The position numbers and the translations under genes are program-made. From Phytophthora hibernalis (Eukaryota > Oomycota > Peronosporomycetes > Peronosporales > Peronosporaceae), in the NCBI GenBank assembly GCA_012656075.1, contig JAAKBF010000062.1, positions 496,001-560,000 on the forward strand: a stretch of DNA of 64,000 nt, given 5' to 3'. The notes beneath the pieces were generated by a model, which saw nothing but the letters and a program-made list of their open reading frames with translations, had not been told where the DNA came from and made no database searches. Positions 12,441 through 22,760 of the stretch are shown in pieces (position 1 is the first letter of the stretch; each line of letters begins with the position of its first letter).

Positions 12441-13935
12441 TCTTCCCAGGATTGAGTTGAACAACTGCGTACTATTGCGCATGCGTATGACGTGTGGCGT
12501 TTGGAGTTGCGAGCTGACCCTCCGGCAAATGTGCCGCCGATGGAGGTGCACCTCCAAGCCGGGGCTTGTCCGACGAAGTGAATTGTGTACGAGAACCTCC
12601 AAAGCCGCTGGGCGAGCACCGTTTTACCCGTCAAGAAGTCTACGGATCTCACTTGAGGCAAACCACTGACTATCGAGCGCTAAACGGGAAGACCGACGTG
12701 ATGGCAGCAGTCATGCCCATCCTTTCTAGTCATGGAAAATGCACGTGGAATGAAACATTTTTGGATTATTCGACTTTCTTAAGGGTTTCTGGCAGCTACC
12801 TTGCTGCGTTGTGCCAGGAATTTCTCTCATACATGACGGACGAGAAGATTTTCACACACCGGAAAGCTCAACAGGGCTGCAGCGATGCTGCTATTTTCTT
12901 TCAGAAGACGATGGAGTAGTGCTTCACCAGCCTACTGTACCAACATCTACTGATCTGGTTTGACGATTTACGGTTGTATGCGGACGACATGGACGTGTAC
13001 ATGGACAAACTCGCAGAGTTCTTTTCGCTGCTGAGTGATTTTGGCCTCAAGCTGTGTGCCAAGAAGAGCAGCCTGTACCAGACAGAGGTGAAGTGGTGCG
13101 GCAAACTGATCAACAGCCAAGGCGTCCGACACGATCCTGCACGGATTGAAACGCTGAGGGCCATACCGTATCCTACTACTGCAGCCGAGTTACAGCAATT
13201 TGACTGTGCAATCAACTGGATGCGTGAATACATCGTCGACTGTGCACGACAAGTCGTTCGCAGAAACGACTCGATCATGCTCTCGCCAGCACCAAGCGGA
13301 CGAATCGTGCGGCTGCTGGGATCGTGCTTTCGCTCATCGAGGAAGAACGCCACGCTTACGACTCCATGAAGGAGATGTTAGCCACTGCGGCTACTTTGGA
13401 TTTTCCAGGTGATTCTGCCACGACCTCTTTGTTCACTGACGTGTCCGACATTGGATGGTCCCTCATTGTGACACAAGTCGTGGATTTCGACTCGAAGGTG
13501 CCTGCTACAGACCAGCAGCACTGACTTTTAAATTTCATGAGAGGCACATTTACTGGCAGCCAGCTAAACTGGACTGTCATTGAAAAGGAGGCCTTTCCGA
13601 TAGTCACAGCTTGTGATAAGCTTGACTACCTCCTACTGCGACCTAAAACAATTCGCATGTACTGCGATCACCGCAACCTGATTCACAACTTCGCCCCACA
13701 CGAGAGTGTCAAGAAACACATCAAGGGCAAGTTGTTGCGCTGGTCTATGAAGTTGACGAACTTTCGATACATTGTGGAGCGCGTTCCGGGCCCTGCCAAC
13801 GTTTGGACAGATATGATTTCTCATTGGGCCGGCAATCACAATCGTACAGCTACTGTCAAGCGACTTAAAGCTGTACGTCGTCGTACTGCGTCGAACTCGC
13901 TGCTGCACCAGCACCAGCGAGTTCGACTCCGCTGA
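12440..13935 (+). pseudogene. Gypsy reverse transcriptase and RNase H
   Basis: RT landmarks in order are TDYRALNGKTD, GCSDAAIFFQKTME and the catalytic pair in LIWFDDLRLYADD, then LIGKLINSQGV-like thumb residues (GKLINSQGVRHDPARIETL). RNase H follows with LFTDVSDIGWS, WTVIEKEAFPIV and CDHRNLIHNF, ending near SHWAGNH. The reading changes frame several times, at about 12660, 12920, 13370 and 13530, and has internal stops, so no full-length polyprotein is made. RNase H ends close to 13930, exactly where the inverted integrase block begins. Confidence 0.75.
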
Positions 13936-13979
13936 GACCTCTCGATGCAGATAATTTCGTATGGCCAACTCTCGTGGAG

Positions 13980-15185
13980 TTGTTCGTCAACCGCAAGCAG
14001 GATACCCTGCGAAGCCACATGCTCCAGCAGCTCATCGGTCACCTCTAAGCTGTTATCCGCGTACAGCTTGAGGCGAGAGCCATGCACATCCAGTTCGTCA
14101 CCCGTAACCAAATGTTGCACTCGAAATGAGTGTGCATCAGCACGCACCACTCTGTAGGGACCAATCCAGGTCACATGTAACTTGTTCCCTTGCTTTTCGT
14201 CGACCCGAGAACTGAGCACAAAGTCATCCTCGGAGAAGTTGACGAGGTTTTCACCCCACTCACGCTTCTTGTTCAACAGGCACTGCTATCCTCAACTGCG
14301 CTGTGCATTGCTTGCACACTGCTGCACAGGTCGTCAAGATAGCTGTCGACTCTGTCGCTCTCCGGGACAGTCTGCAACTTGTCCGACCCGGACAAGTAGA
14401 ATTCTTTCAGTGGCGTCGGGCATTACAATCCCTAAACAACTTCACTGGCGCACGGTTGCCCAACGAAGGCACAGCCGTGTGGTTCAAACTGGATTGTACC
14501 ATCGGCACGAGGTACACCCAGTCCTTGTAGCTGACCTTGTATTCCAAAATCATTGCCCTCATCACTTGTAGTATATCACGGTTAACACGCTCCACAGAGC
14601 CGTTTATCCACGGACAATGCACAGGTGTGAACGTCTGCTGCACTAGCAGACGGTGACTTAGATCAGCGACGACTTCATTCTTGAAATGGCTTCCGTTGTC
14701 TGATACCCATACCGGTGGGATACCAAATCGTGAGTGCCAGGCGAGCAGCGCCTCGGTCACCAGGCGGCTGTCAGCTGTGTCGGCCACCACCAACTCGCAG
14801 TAATGAGTGGCATGATCCTTTAGTGCGAGCAGGTACTTGCTATCCCCATAGCTGTTGCCCATGTACAAGAAATCAAAGTGAAGTACTCCATTGCGAGAAT
14901 TGCACTCGATCGTTTCACCCCAAGGCATGGGGACAATCTTCCCCCTCGCGAATGCAGAGACAGCAGGCACTGGCCCACAAACGAGGAAAGGATGACCGAG
15001 AGATGTTCAGTGACGAAAAGACGACGTAGATGGGCAACCATGGCATGTTGTCCACGGACCACAGTGTGCCACTACGCATAGTTGTTGAATGCGATCCTTG
15101 GCTTCGGATGGCACCCAAATCCGGTTGTCAACACTGAGCAGGCCGTCAGCATTCCGTTCTGCTGCAACGGGTGCTTCAAAATTGG
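13980..15185 (-). pseudogene. Gypsy integrase segment, inverted within the element
   Basis: Read from high to low coordinates on the minus strand: the zinc-binding part (DNRIWVPSEAKDRIQQL, near 15130), then the catalytic core 14970-14407 with D-D-E signposts HFDFLYMG, VSDNGSHFKNE and INGSVERVNRDI. The C-terminal part follows (LNKKREWGENLVNFSEDD, LHVTWIGPYRVV, DELDVHGSRLK) down to about 13960. All of it lies opposite to the RT upstream and to the chromodomain downstream. Limits are approximate: they are placed where plus-strand matching to gypsy stops and minus-strand matching starts. Turning the block round would restore the usual RT-RNase H-IN-chromodomain order. It is either a genuine internal inversion or an assembly fault. 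Confidence 0.8.
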
Positions 15186-15520
15186 ACACCAGCGACATCG
15201 CGATTTGCGTTGGATGGAAAGGGCTGCAGCCCATCGAAGACTCGTACAAATCGGTGCTCAGTTTGTTCAAGGAAATTCGTGTGCTGGTCGGCAACTATGT
15301 GGCTAAAGCGGGTGACCAAGAGCTATACGCGTATTGGAAACGTGTTTGTGGTGATGGAGAACATGGCGAGGCGTCAGGGACGCTAGCTGTGACTACTCCT
15401 GCACTTCCGACTACTGGTGCTTCGACACGGCGTCAAGTATCCGGTAGGCAACGCGTCATCGATCGACAGACGCGTCCCAGCGAGGACAAACTGGCGATAA
15501 GGACGGAGAAGCTGCTGTGA
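15186..15520 (+). pseudogene. Gypsy integrase C-terminal chromodomain-like end
   Basis: On the plus strand again: VGWKGLQPIEDSY, then EIRVLVGNYVAKAGDQEL, and a Thr/Ser/Arg-rich tail to a stop at 15520. In chromoviral gypsy elements this part guides insertion to marked chromatin. Here it is cut off from its integrase by the inverted block. Confidence 0.7.
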
Positions 15521-15817
15521 CGACAGGAACCTCGCAGGAGGACGTCCAAGCTTCAGCTCGGCAAGTACGTGGGGAACGCCGTATCCGGTTGGCGATTGCT
15601 CGGGCAGTCCCAACTTCTGAAGGCATGCCACCTTCATCATCGACGCGAACGCGAAGAGGACATTGATCTTGTCGTGCTCACCATCATCACGCGTAGTGGT
15701 GAACTGGTGGTGCGATTTCGCTAAGCTGCTTTTGGATGGCGGCTAGACGAGTGTTTTCTCGAGCCGTGGAGTTATCGCCTGAGCGGCGAGTGCGGTGGAT
15801 CCAAGCTTTGGGGGCTG

Positions 15818-16319
15818 TGTAATGGATTCAAGCGTTTCACCTTGTTCCCACCGCCAGGTTGGTGTGAGCATGCCTCAGAACAGGATCACAGATTCACCAA
15901 ATAGGTGTCTGACGGCTGCCAGTCGTCAGGCGTACATGTTCCGCTGGTCAGGCTGTCAGTGCCTGACTCAGCTTGTATTAGGATCGTTAATGTCGAGCTA
16001 CATGTTTCCTTTGGGCTCCCTGTCGTGGGTCTGAACGGCTTCCATAAGCTTACCACGACAGTCCGTCTCTCAGTCCGGGGATGACCCCAGATTGACTGTC
16101 TCTCACTTGGCCAGGTCAAGTTGAGATGCCCTAGGCATTGAGTGAGAGTTAGTGTCCCAACTTGACCTCACTTCACATCTCGCTTCCCATCACTCAAGTG
16201 ATCAGGAAGTTACATCAATACATTCGACTACTTTCCGTGGCTAGTCCCCGCATCGTCGTGTGTTCTATTTGGTAGTTTACGAAAACCTATCCTAGTGTGA
16301 ATTCCCTGGATTCACTACA
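15818..16319 (+). repeat. 3' LTR of the Ty3/gypsy element
   Basis: 502 bp, one difference from the 5' LTR at 15824. It is followed directly by the target duplicate ACGTG at 16320-16324. Confidence 0.93.
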
Positions 16320-16465
16320 ACGTGTTACTACTTGTTGAGACGGTCGTCTGCACGGACTTGTTGTTGCTGGTCGAGACGGCGACGGTCGGCGCGGACTGGT
16401 TGGTGCGTTCCGAGAGGGCGGCAGTAGGCACGAACGTGTTGTTGCAGTTTGAGAGAACAAGCATG
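16320..16465. repeat. Minisatellite, about 39-bp unit
   Basis: About three degenerate units of roughly 36-40 bp share the pattern GAGACGG..GTCGGCACG-ACTTGTTG. Another partial unit lies on the other side of the gypsy element at about 10868-10899, so the element landed inside the array. Read on the minus strand the array gives Ser/Pro/Thr-rich repeats of 13 residues, but no gene around it was recognised. Confidence 0.65.
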
Positions 16466-16937
16466 AGCTTTGTGGCTGGGATGCCACTTCTAATTTAGCA
16501 TTTGGGATAGCGGTGGCTCCATCTTCTGTTATTTAGTTGTCAAATTAGGGAAGTGCGAACTTGGATCGCGAATGTAAGCTAGTTGTCAGCAAGTAGACGA
16601 TAGCTAGAACGGACATAGGAAGTCGTTAGGTAGAACTAAGTGACATCAATGTACCTCACTGAAAAACGAAATTTAGTTGTCAAATTTGGCGTTCAGCAAG
16701 CGTTTATCACGACCGGTGCGGTTACTCTTTTTGTTTGACACATTAAAACATGTCAGTAACCGGTACACGTATCCATGGTGGTGTTACGTACCAGTACGTA
16801 CAATAATACATTTGTAAAGGTACACCCATTGTTCAAGTCTAAACTTCAGATGCTGACAGCATAGTAAGGGTTCGATCCAGACATCCCGAAAATAGATAGC
16901 TCCAGAAATATATTTGCATTTTATGTACCAATAATTG
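16466..16937. other. AT-rich intergenic, nothing recognised
   Basis: No coding pattern. The phrase ATTTAGTTGTCAAATT occurs twice (near 16530 and 16670), suggesting an old short repeat. Confidence 0.3.
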
Positions 16938-17086
16938 TGAAATTTGTTTAATTTATGATTTAAAAAACCTTAATTCTCGGTAGCGTATTTCTCCATCATG
17001 TATTTTAAAATAGCAGTTTGACATGTGAATGGAGAAATACGTTACCGAGAATTAAGGTTTTTAAATCATAAATTAAACAAATTTCA
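16938..17086. repeat. Foldback element (long hairpin)
   Basis: Inverted arms 16938-16996 and 17029-17086, about 58 bp each and nearly identical, both ending TGAAATTTG on the outside. The loop is about 32 bases. It lies just downstream of the lectin gene at 17190-19237. No target duplication was seen. A MITE or foldback repeat is more likely than a terminator, given the arm length. Confidence 0.75.
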
Positions 17087-17189
17087 TTTCCTTCTTATTG
17101 TCCTTATACGTATTATACTACTACGTACTTCGAAGTACAGAGTATTTCCTACCTTAGATATATCGATTTTTTGGTATACCTGGTTCTAT

Positions 17190-19237
17190 CTAAAATACGA
17201 CTAGCTCGCGTTGATTCGGACGTGCAAACTCAAATGGCCCCCTTGACGATCGCGGCACCCAGAGTACTAATGATCCTCCACCAGATCCTGGAATGCCTAT
17301 GATATTTGGGCGCCATCGATCTAAATACATCGTCTTGTCTTGGAGCTCAGCGAGTGTGGCGTTCCAGGTCATGATCTCGCATGAATTAACTTTCACTTTT
17401 GCGTAGTTGCTGCCACCCGAATGAATGACGACTGTCACGTCCTTTGTGTCTGTGCTCTTGAAGATGATGTTTACCATACCGTCGCCTTCCCTCGTCCAAG
17501 ACCCGTAGCTACCTTCAAACGCCTCGTCCACGGTTGTAAGTCCTAGTGCGTCGAAGAGAGTGCCGTCGTCAATTTCACCGATAAATGATGTTGGACCGCA
17601 AGTCGGCTGGACAAACTGCGACACCATCCATATAATGCCCGTTGGATCGAGACCAGCTAGCACGACGAGTCCCAGGTTGGATGCTTTGAGCGTGGAGTCA
17701 TCCTTTGCAACTGAGGCGCCCATATCTGTATCATTTGTCGTGATCAGCTGCTCGATGATAACACCCATGGTCTTGCGAAGCAAGTCACGGGTCTGGAAGG
17801 CAGCTTCAGATGTCTTGTTGGCCAGTATTTCGCCCATGCAGTTGTTTGTGACGACTGGAACGTCGTTCAACACCAGTGACGACCTGCTAATTGTCACTCG
17901 AATATCTTCGGTGGTGGCGCTGGGCGTTGCGTTGCGAATGCTGTTGACTGTATTACTGACGCGATCTGTGAGACTTTTGAGCTGGTATCCGCAGGTCGTA
18001 TTGGAGTCCAAGAACACTTGCAGTTCGATCAACGTCGAATCATCCTCCGAGTTGAGCGCACTGACATTGGTAAGAAAAGTCATCACATCGGTCGCGGACG
18101 ATAAAATTTGATCTCCGTTGACGATAGCCTGCTTCACAACATTCTCCACGACCGTGACCACAACACCAGCAACTCTTGCTGCGAACGAAACAGGGTATCC
18201 GAGACAAATGCAGACTGCGATAGGCAGGTCCACGAGTACGACGTCAGTTTGGTACGCTATCGCAAGTAGTTCTTCAACGGAACCTTGGGGAGCCGTAGTT
18301 TGCTGGAATCGGAGATAGTAGATGAGGGACTTTAGTACGCCAATGATGCCGGCAGCACAAATGTATGTCTTCTTTGCTGTTTTGTACGCGACACTGACCT
18401 CGGCAAGTAGGCCAGCAGTTGCTGTATTGAATACGACAGCCACCACCGACGCCGTCTTTTGAAGAACCTCCAGCGCACAGTCATCATTTTGCGGGATGCA
18501 CTCCAAAAGCATTTAACTGGATACGATAGCGGACACTGTGTGATGCAGTAAGTGTCGGTCTTGTTGTATCCGAGCGGGCAAATACCGTTGCTACCAGCAA
18601 CCTCAGTCTTCCGGTAGCATGCCGAGTCCTTTGCATCGCCGACAGTTGGTCCTACCCAGTTACGAATCTTGTTGCCATACCATTCATCGCCCATGTTGTC
18701 CGTGAGAGCTAAATAGGTAGCACTCCTCCTCGTCCAGATCGCACCCAATTCGTAAACTTCAGAACCTGCCCGACCGAAGAACCCGCTGAGCTGAAAGCCC
18801 TCGGGGGCGGTGGCAATCTTGCTTTCATCTGTCTTGGATCCCGTAGCAACTGAATTCCCCGTGTTAGTGGTAACTTTGAGGTAAAATACTCGTGGCCATC
18901 GACCCTTCTTAGCCACGTGGACTTCCATCGATGTGATATACTCGTCCGTGCCGAGAATGAGAATATTGTCGGTTCCACCCGAACCTCCATGAATCCAAGT
19001 CACCTCTGTGGGTGGCTCCACTCCCAACGTAACTTGGTCGACGCGTTCATCACCTCGTAGTGTGACGGAACTGAGCCTCTGTCCTAGCTTGACTTCAGTG
19101 ATGTCCGAAAACGCGATACCGTCGATACCTTCGCCGAAAGTTTCACTTAGCAGAACGTCTTGGTCCAAAAAGGCAGCCCCACGGATGACGAAGAAGGCAA
19201 ACAGCGTCAACACCTGCAACAGCTTCGTGAATGGCAT
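17190..19237 (-). CDS. Secreted jacalin-lectin protein with unassigned C-terminal module, one single-base frame break
   Basis: About 682 residues from the ATG at 19237. Order: signal peptide (LLQVLTLFAFFVIRGAA), jacalin domain (DQDVLLSETFGE, HGGSGGTDN, YITSMEVHVAKK, GFQLSGFFGRAGSE, LGAIWTRR), WYGNKIRNWVGPTVGDA, the cysteine-rich stretch, hydrophobic helices (ASVVAVVFNTATAGLLAEV; GVVVTVVENVVKQ), and a beta-rich tail. It ends GPFEFARPNQRELVVF, a tail unlike its paralogues. The HVAKK in place of HWGKK is a local oddity in the lectin domain. The frame shifts once, at a run of four A (plus strand 18505-18508) between the two halves of the cysteine-rich stretch. It is divergently arranged with the paralogue at 20274, so the two may share control sequences in the 1-kb gap. 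Confidence 0.87.
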
Positions 19238-19253
19238 GGGCACCACTGCACTC

Positions 19254-19271
19254 GCAAAATCGTGGAGTGAG
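19254..19271 (-). promoter_or_regulatory. Candidate oomycete core promoter (Inr-FPR-like)
   Basis: On the minus strand CTCACTCCACGATTTTGCG lies about 30 bases before the ATG at 19237. It fits the oomycete initiator (YTCANTYY) joined to the flanking promoter region (around ATTTTG), and the spacing suits the short leaders usual in this group. It is a single-site match by eye, so the evidence is suggestive only. Confidence 0.4.
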
Positions 19272-20273
19272 GGATCCAACGTTATCAAGGTGTACAACAC
19301 GGGCCCATGCTACGATTGTTTTTAGTGACTGCATCAGGATGTCTACGGTCGGTCGACATGTTGGCGAGCACGTTTTGTATTCTACCCGAGTCCAAGACCA
19401 GATGAGTTACCCTCGGAAAGGCCATCGGAATCTGCAAATCTTGCACTCCATTCACCTCTTTATCCGAGTAGGTCAAAGTTCGATCAGATAGAGCATTGAC
19501 ATACAATTCCTGTATCTGGTACTCCTTTATATCGATGCTTTCTGTTCTGTAGAATTTTACTATTGCGCGCGAAGTGAGGCTCCGATCAGCTCCATACGAT
19601 GCTTGTGATGCCGGGTAAAATAGAGACGTCTCGAAATACTTGGCTAGGGACGTGAACCTGCAATGGGCATCGAGGATAGCACCTCATGTTCACGTCCTGG
19701 AGGTGGCACTGTCTTGCGATATGTGTTGGTATTCATTTATGGACCCAGTGATGACGCTTCATAGCGAAGGATTCCCGCACACTGGAATCATCGCAACAAA
19801 TTTTGTCTGTCGAAGTTTGACTTGAACGGTGTCCTTGAAGACCTGGGCGGCCGACATTCAACACACTCTTTACGATCATCAAACTGCGGTGGTTGTAGAC
19901 CGCAGCACCCGTTCGACTCGAACTTCGAGGTAAACAGGTCTTCTAAAGGTTACGTTTCGAGACCGCTCAAATCGAAGCAGCACAAAGACTTCGTTTTCGA
20001 CGTCGACCTACTCTTCTTGCGAACAAGAAGAAGTTCCTCTTCAACTTCTTGCTGCATGTACACGATGTGCACTGATGCTGGAGAAGAAAAGTCGGATGAC
20101 CCAAAGTGGATCCCTCGGTGCGGCAACGCTGCCAATCCTGGTTCCTATCTTACAGCCTTCAAAAGTTGCCCCAATTTGGACATCTGCCCGACTGTCGTGA
20201 TGGCAATCGAGCTGGATGTTTGTTCCAAGACCGAGGGCGCTGATCACTTTGTGTTCATTGTCGAGGAGCTCAC
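19272..20273. other. Divergent intergenic region between two lectin genes
   Basis: About 1 kb between the starts of two divergently read lectin genes. An open frame at 19822-20313 has no recognisable protein character and ends inside the signal-peptide region of the next gene, so I do not call it. Control elements for both lectins should lie here. Confidence 0.45.
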
Positions 20274-22307
20274 ATGCAGCCTTTATCCGTGCTGCTGGCG
20301 TTGCTGCTCCTGATTGTTGTCACAGTTCACGGATCTACTACGGATGAGGATATTCAATTGAGTGGAACGTTCGGTGGCTTCGGTGGCGTCGCGTTCTCGG
20401 ATATCGAGCTGGTCGAGTTTGGACAGACTGCCACCTCCATCACGATCAACGCCGCCAAACGGATCACTGCAGTGGTTTTGCGAGTGGCGACTCCGGCTGA
20501 ACTAACGCTCACTCACGGCGGCTCCAGTGGCACAGACTACACGCTCACTCTCGAGGACGATGAGTACATCAAAACAATGGAAGTCCATTGGGGGAAGAAG
20601 GGCTTGACATCAAGGGTTTTCTACCTCCGGTTCACAACAAACAGGAACAATTCCGTGGCGGCTGGAACTCCTACAGATGACGGTGCCACGGCCACTGCTC
20701 CTAAAGGGTTTCAGCTCAGCGGCTTCTTCGGTCGTTCTGAAGGCGAAGTCGATCAGTTGGGTGCGATCTGGACGCGAATCGATGTGAAAACCAAGTCTCT
20801 CCGAGATAAAATGGGCTCGGAATGGTACGGCGATCGATTGCGGAACTGGGTGGGCCCTACGGTGGGTGACGCCACTGACTCGGCATGCTACAGGAAGACT
20901 GAATCATTTGGCAGCAACAAGACTTGCCCCCTTGGATACAGAGATTATGGCATCAACTGCATCGCCCAGTGTCCGCTTTCGTACCCCGTCGATTGTTATT
21001 CAGAGTGCATCCCGCAAAATGATGACTGCTCTGGAGAGGTTCTTAGTAAGGCTGCGTCTGTCGTGGCTGCAGCATTCAACACAGTGACCGCAGGAATATT
21101 CGGGGCTGTGTTTTCCTCGTACAAGAACGCAAAGAAAAGTTTTCTCTGCGCTGCGAACATCATCGGCGTGATCAAGTCTCTGATCTACTACCTCCGGTTC
21201 CAGCGAACGACGGCGCCACAAGGTTCACTCGAAGAAATGCTGGCGATTGCCTACCAGTCCAACGTTGTGATCTTCGATCTCCCTGTCGCTGTTGCCAATT
21301 GTCTTGGAATCGAAGTTTCTGGCAAAATCAAGATTGCAGACATCGTCTACGTTGTCGTGGAAAATATCGTGAAGCAAGTCGTCATCAACGGCGACCAAAT
21401 TCTTTCATCTGCGAGCAACGTCCTGGCTCTTCTTTCGAATACCAGCACCATCGATGCTACGGACGAGTCGACAGTGGAAGAGCTCCAGGACCTTCTTGAT
21501 TCCAACTCGACTTGTGGGTACCAACTAAAAAGTCTCACGGACCGTGTAATTGCCTCGGTTCGCGAAATTCGCAGCGCGACACCGAGCGCTACGGTAAATG
21601 ACATCCGAGTAAACATCAGCCAGTCGTCTCTCGTATTGAAGGATATCCCCACGGCCACGAACAACTGCATGTGCGAACTGTTGCATAACAAAACTACAGA
21701 GGCGGCATTTGAGACCCGCGACTTGATCCGGAAGACGCTCGGAGTCATTGTTGAACAGCTCGTGGAAAACAATTCGACGGACATGGGTGCATCTGTCGCT
21801 GAAAATGATTACACGCTGGAAGCGTCGAACCTGGCACTTGTCGTGCTTGGTGGCATGGATCCAACGGGTATCGCCTGGATGGTATCACAATTTGTTCAGC
21901 CGACATGTGGGCCAACAGCTTTCATTGGCGAAATCGACGATGGTACGCTGTACGATGCATTGGGCCTAAAAACTATGGACGAAGCGTTCAAAGGAAGTTA
22001 CGGAACCTGGACGAAGAAGGGAGACGGCATGATAGACGTCTCTTTCGAAAGTACCGACAAGAAAGACGTGACCGTTGTCATTCATTCGGGTGGTGATGTT
22101 TACGAGAAGGTTGAGGTGCCTGCGGGGACAAAATTGAAATGGACAGCGAAGATCTCAGACATGCAAGACAAAGCGATGTATCTGGATCGGTGGCGCGCAA
22201 GCGTGGTTGGAATACCCACATCCGCCGGTGGCTCGCTAGTGTTGTGGGTTCCGAGGTCATCCGAGGGTGGCCACCTAACGATGCATGTGCGGATCAATGT
22301 GAGTTAA
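20274..22307 (+). CDS. Secreted jacalin-lectin protein with unassigned C-terminal module (intact reference copy)
   Basis: 677 residues in a single open frame, the only unbroken member of the family here. Signal peptide 1-21 (VLLALLLLIVVTVHG). Jacalin domain about 25-167 (GGFGGVAFSD, THGGSSG, EYIKTMEVHWGKK, GFQLSGFFGR, DQLGAIWTR). WYGDRLRNWVGPTVGDA is near 183, and the Cys-rich stretch is about 202-251 with eight Cys, ending ECIPQNDDC. Hydrophobic helices lie near 259-283, 290-309 and 351-375. CGYQLKSLTDRV and TNNCMCELL carry further Cys, and the C-terminal beta-rich domain runs from about 571 to the end. The final residues GGHLTMHVRINVS match those of the four-lectin gene at 43541-47432. Known: jacalin domains bind sugars. 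Inferred: a secreted, disulphide-bonded protein that binds glycans and may touch membranes. I cannot name a family for residues 170-677. Confidence 0.92.
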   Translation: MQPLSVLLALLLLIVVTVHGSTTDEDIQLSGTFGGFGGVAFSDIELVEFGQTATSITINAAKRITAVVLRVATPAELTLTHGGSSGTDYTLTLEDDEYIKTMEVHWGKKGLTSRVFYLRFTTNRNNSVAAGTPTDDGATATAPKGFQLSGFFGRSEGEVDQLGAIWTRIDVKTKSLRDKMGSEWYGDRLRNWVGPTVGDATDSACYRKTESFGSNKTCPLGYRDYGINCIAQCPLSYPVDCYSECIPQNDDCSGEVLSKAASVVAAAFNTVTAGIFGAVFSSYKNAKKSFLCAANIIGVIKSLIYYLRFQRTTAPQGSLEEMLAIAYQSNVVIFDLPVAVANCLGIEVSGKIKIADIVYVVVENIVKQVVINGDQILSSASNVLALLSNTSTIDATDESTVEELQDLLDSNSTCGYQLKSLTDRVIASVREIRSATPSATVNDIRVNISQSSLVLKDIPTATNNCMCELLHNKTTEAAFETRDLIRKTLGVIVEQLVENNSTDMGASVAENDYTLEASNLALVVLGGMDPTGIAWMVSQFVQPTCGPTAFIGEIDDGTLYDALGLKTMDEAFKGSYGTWTKKGDGMIDVSFESTDKKDVTVVIHSGGDVYEKVEVPAGTKLKWTAKISDMQDKAMYLDRWRASVVGIPTSAGGSLVLWVPRSSEGGHLTMHVRINVS

Positions 22308-22449
22308 AAGTTTAGTAGAGGCTACAGTACAACAGTGGTTAATTTGTTCAAGTTTTATATCGATATACCTTGGCAGCCAAAGTCTATCAGTGACAATAAA
22401 ACCAATAGAACCTTACTTAAATACAGTAGTACTGTAGTAGTTTTTATTT

Positions 22450-22760
22450 TCGTCGTTTGAATCCGAATCAACCGTAGCCAAGCCGAGCGACACACTTGTG
22501 CCAAATTGCTGAACAGCTTTCACTTGAGCAGTATCTTTTTCCGAATCTGACAGCGCGTATCCTTCTTTTGCAGTAGCACCGCCAATACGTTGTAAAGTTA
22601 CTCCGTGGGGAGTTTGAGAGCCATAAGCTTAACTAAACTTTGCAACACGCCACCAAGTCCAAACTCACGCTCGACGTCTCCGTGCAACAGGAAGTTGCTC
22701 TGGATGAATCAATTTGCGGCGCTTCTTGCCTTTACCAATTTGCAGGTAGAAATTGATACT
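22450..22760 (-). pseudogene. Decayed 3' end of a SET-domain gene
   Basis: This segment resembles the last exon of the SET-domain gene at 41754-43331, in the same strand sense. Shared stretches include CTTTTGCAGTAGCACCGCC, GTGGGGAGTTTG-GAGCCATAA and TCTCCGTGCAACAGGAA. Small indels and substitutions break any reading frame. The upstream exons with the SET core are absent. The copy sits just behind the lectin gene at 20274-22307, whose closest C-terminal match lies beside the intact SET gene. So both loci once shared a piece of DNA. Here the fragment points towards the lectin gene, unlike at the other locus. Confidence 0.7.

Larger units (their letters stand above)
10900..16319 (+). mobile_element. 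Ty3/gypsy LTR retrotransposon with inverted integrase segment
   Basis: The element is 5,420 bp with 502-bp LTRs (10900-11401 and 15818-16319), each starting TGTAAT and ending TACA. By eye the LTRs differ at one base (10906 against 15824). The insertion is flanked by the 5-bp duplication ACGTG (10895-10899 and 16320-16324). Order inside: zinc knuckle, protease, reverse transcriptase and RNase H on the plus strand; then zinc-binding, core and C-terminal parts of the integrase on the minus strand; then a chromodomain-like end on the plus strand. Most of gag is missing and the reading frames are broken, so it cannot move by itself. The near-identical LTRs say the insertion is recent. No convincing primer-binding site was seen after the 5' LTR, and only a weak GGGGG tract lies before the 3' LTR. 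Confidence 0.92.

Noticed and set aside
16938..17086. Transcription terminator of the lectin gene
   Set aside because: Arms are far too long and the organism is eukaryotic; a foldback repeat is more plausible.
17560..18318. Plus-strand open frames opposite the lectin gene
   Set aside because: Similar antisense frames occur opposite each paralogue (for example 43983-44657), a by-product of the codon bias of the real genes.
19822..20313. 163-residue plus-strand open frame
   Set aside because: No ATG start of its own, no protein character, and it overlaps the signal-peptide coding part of the lectin gene.
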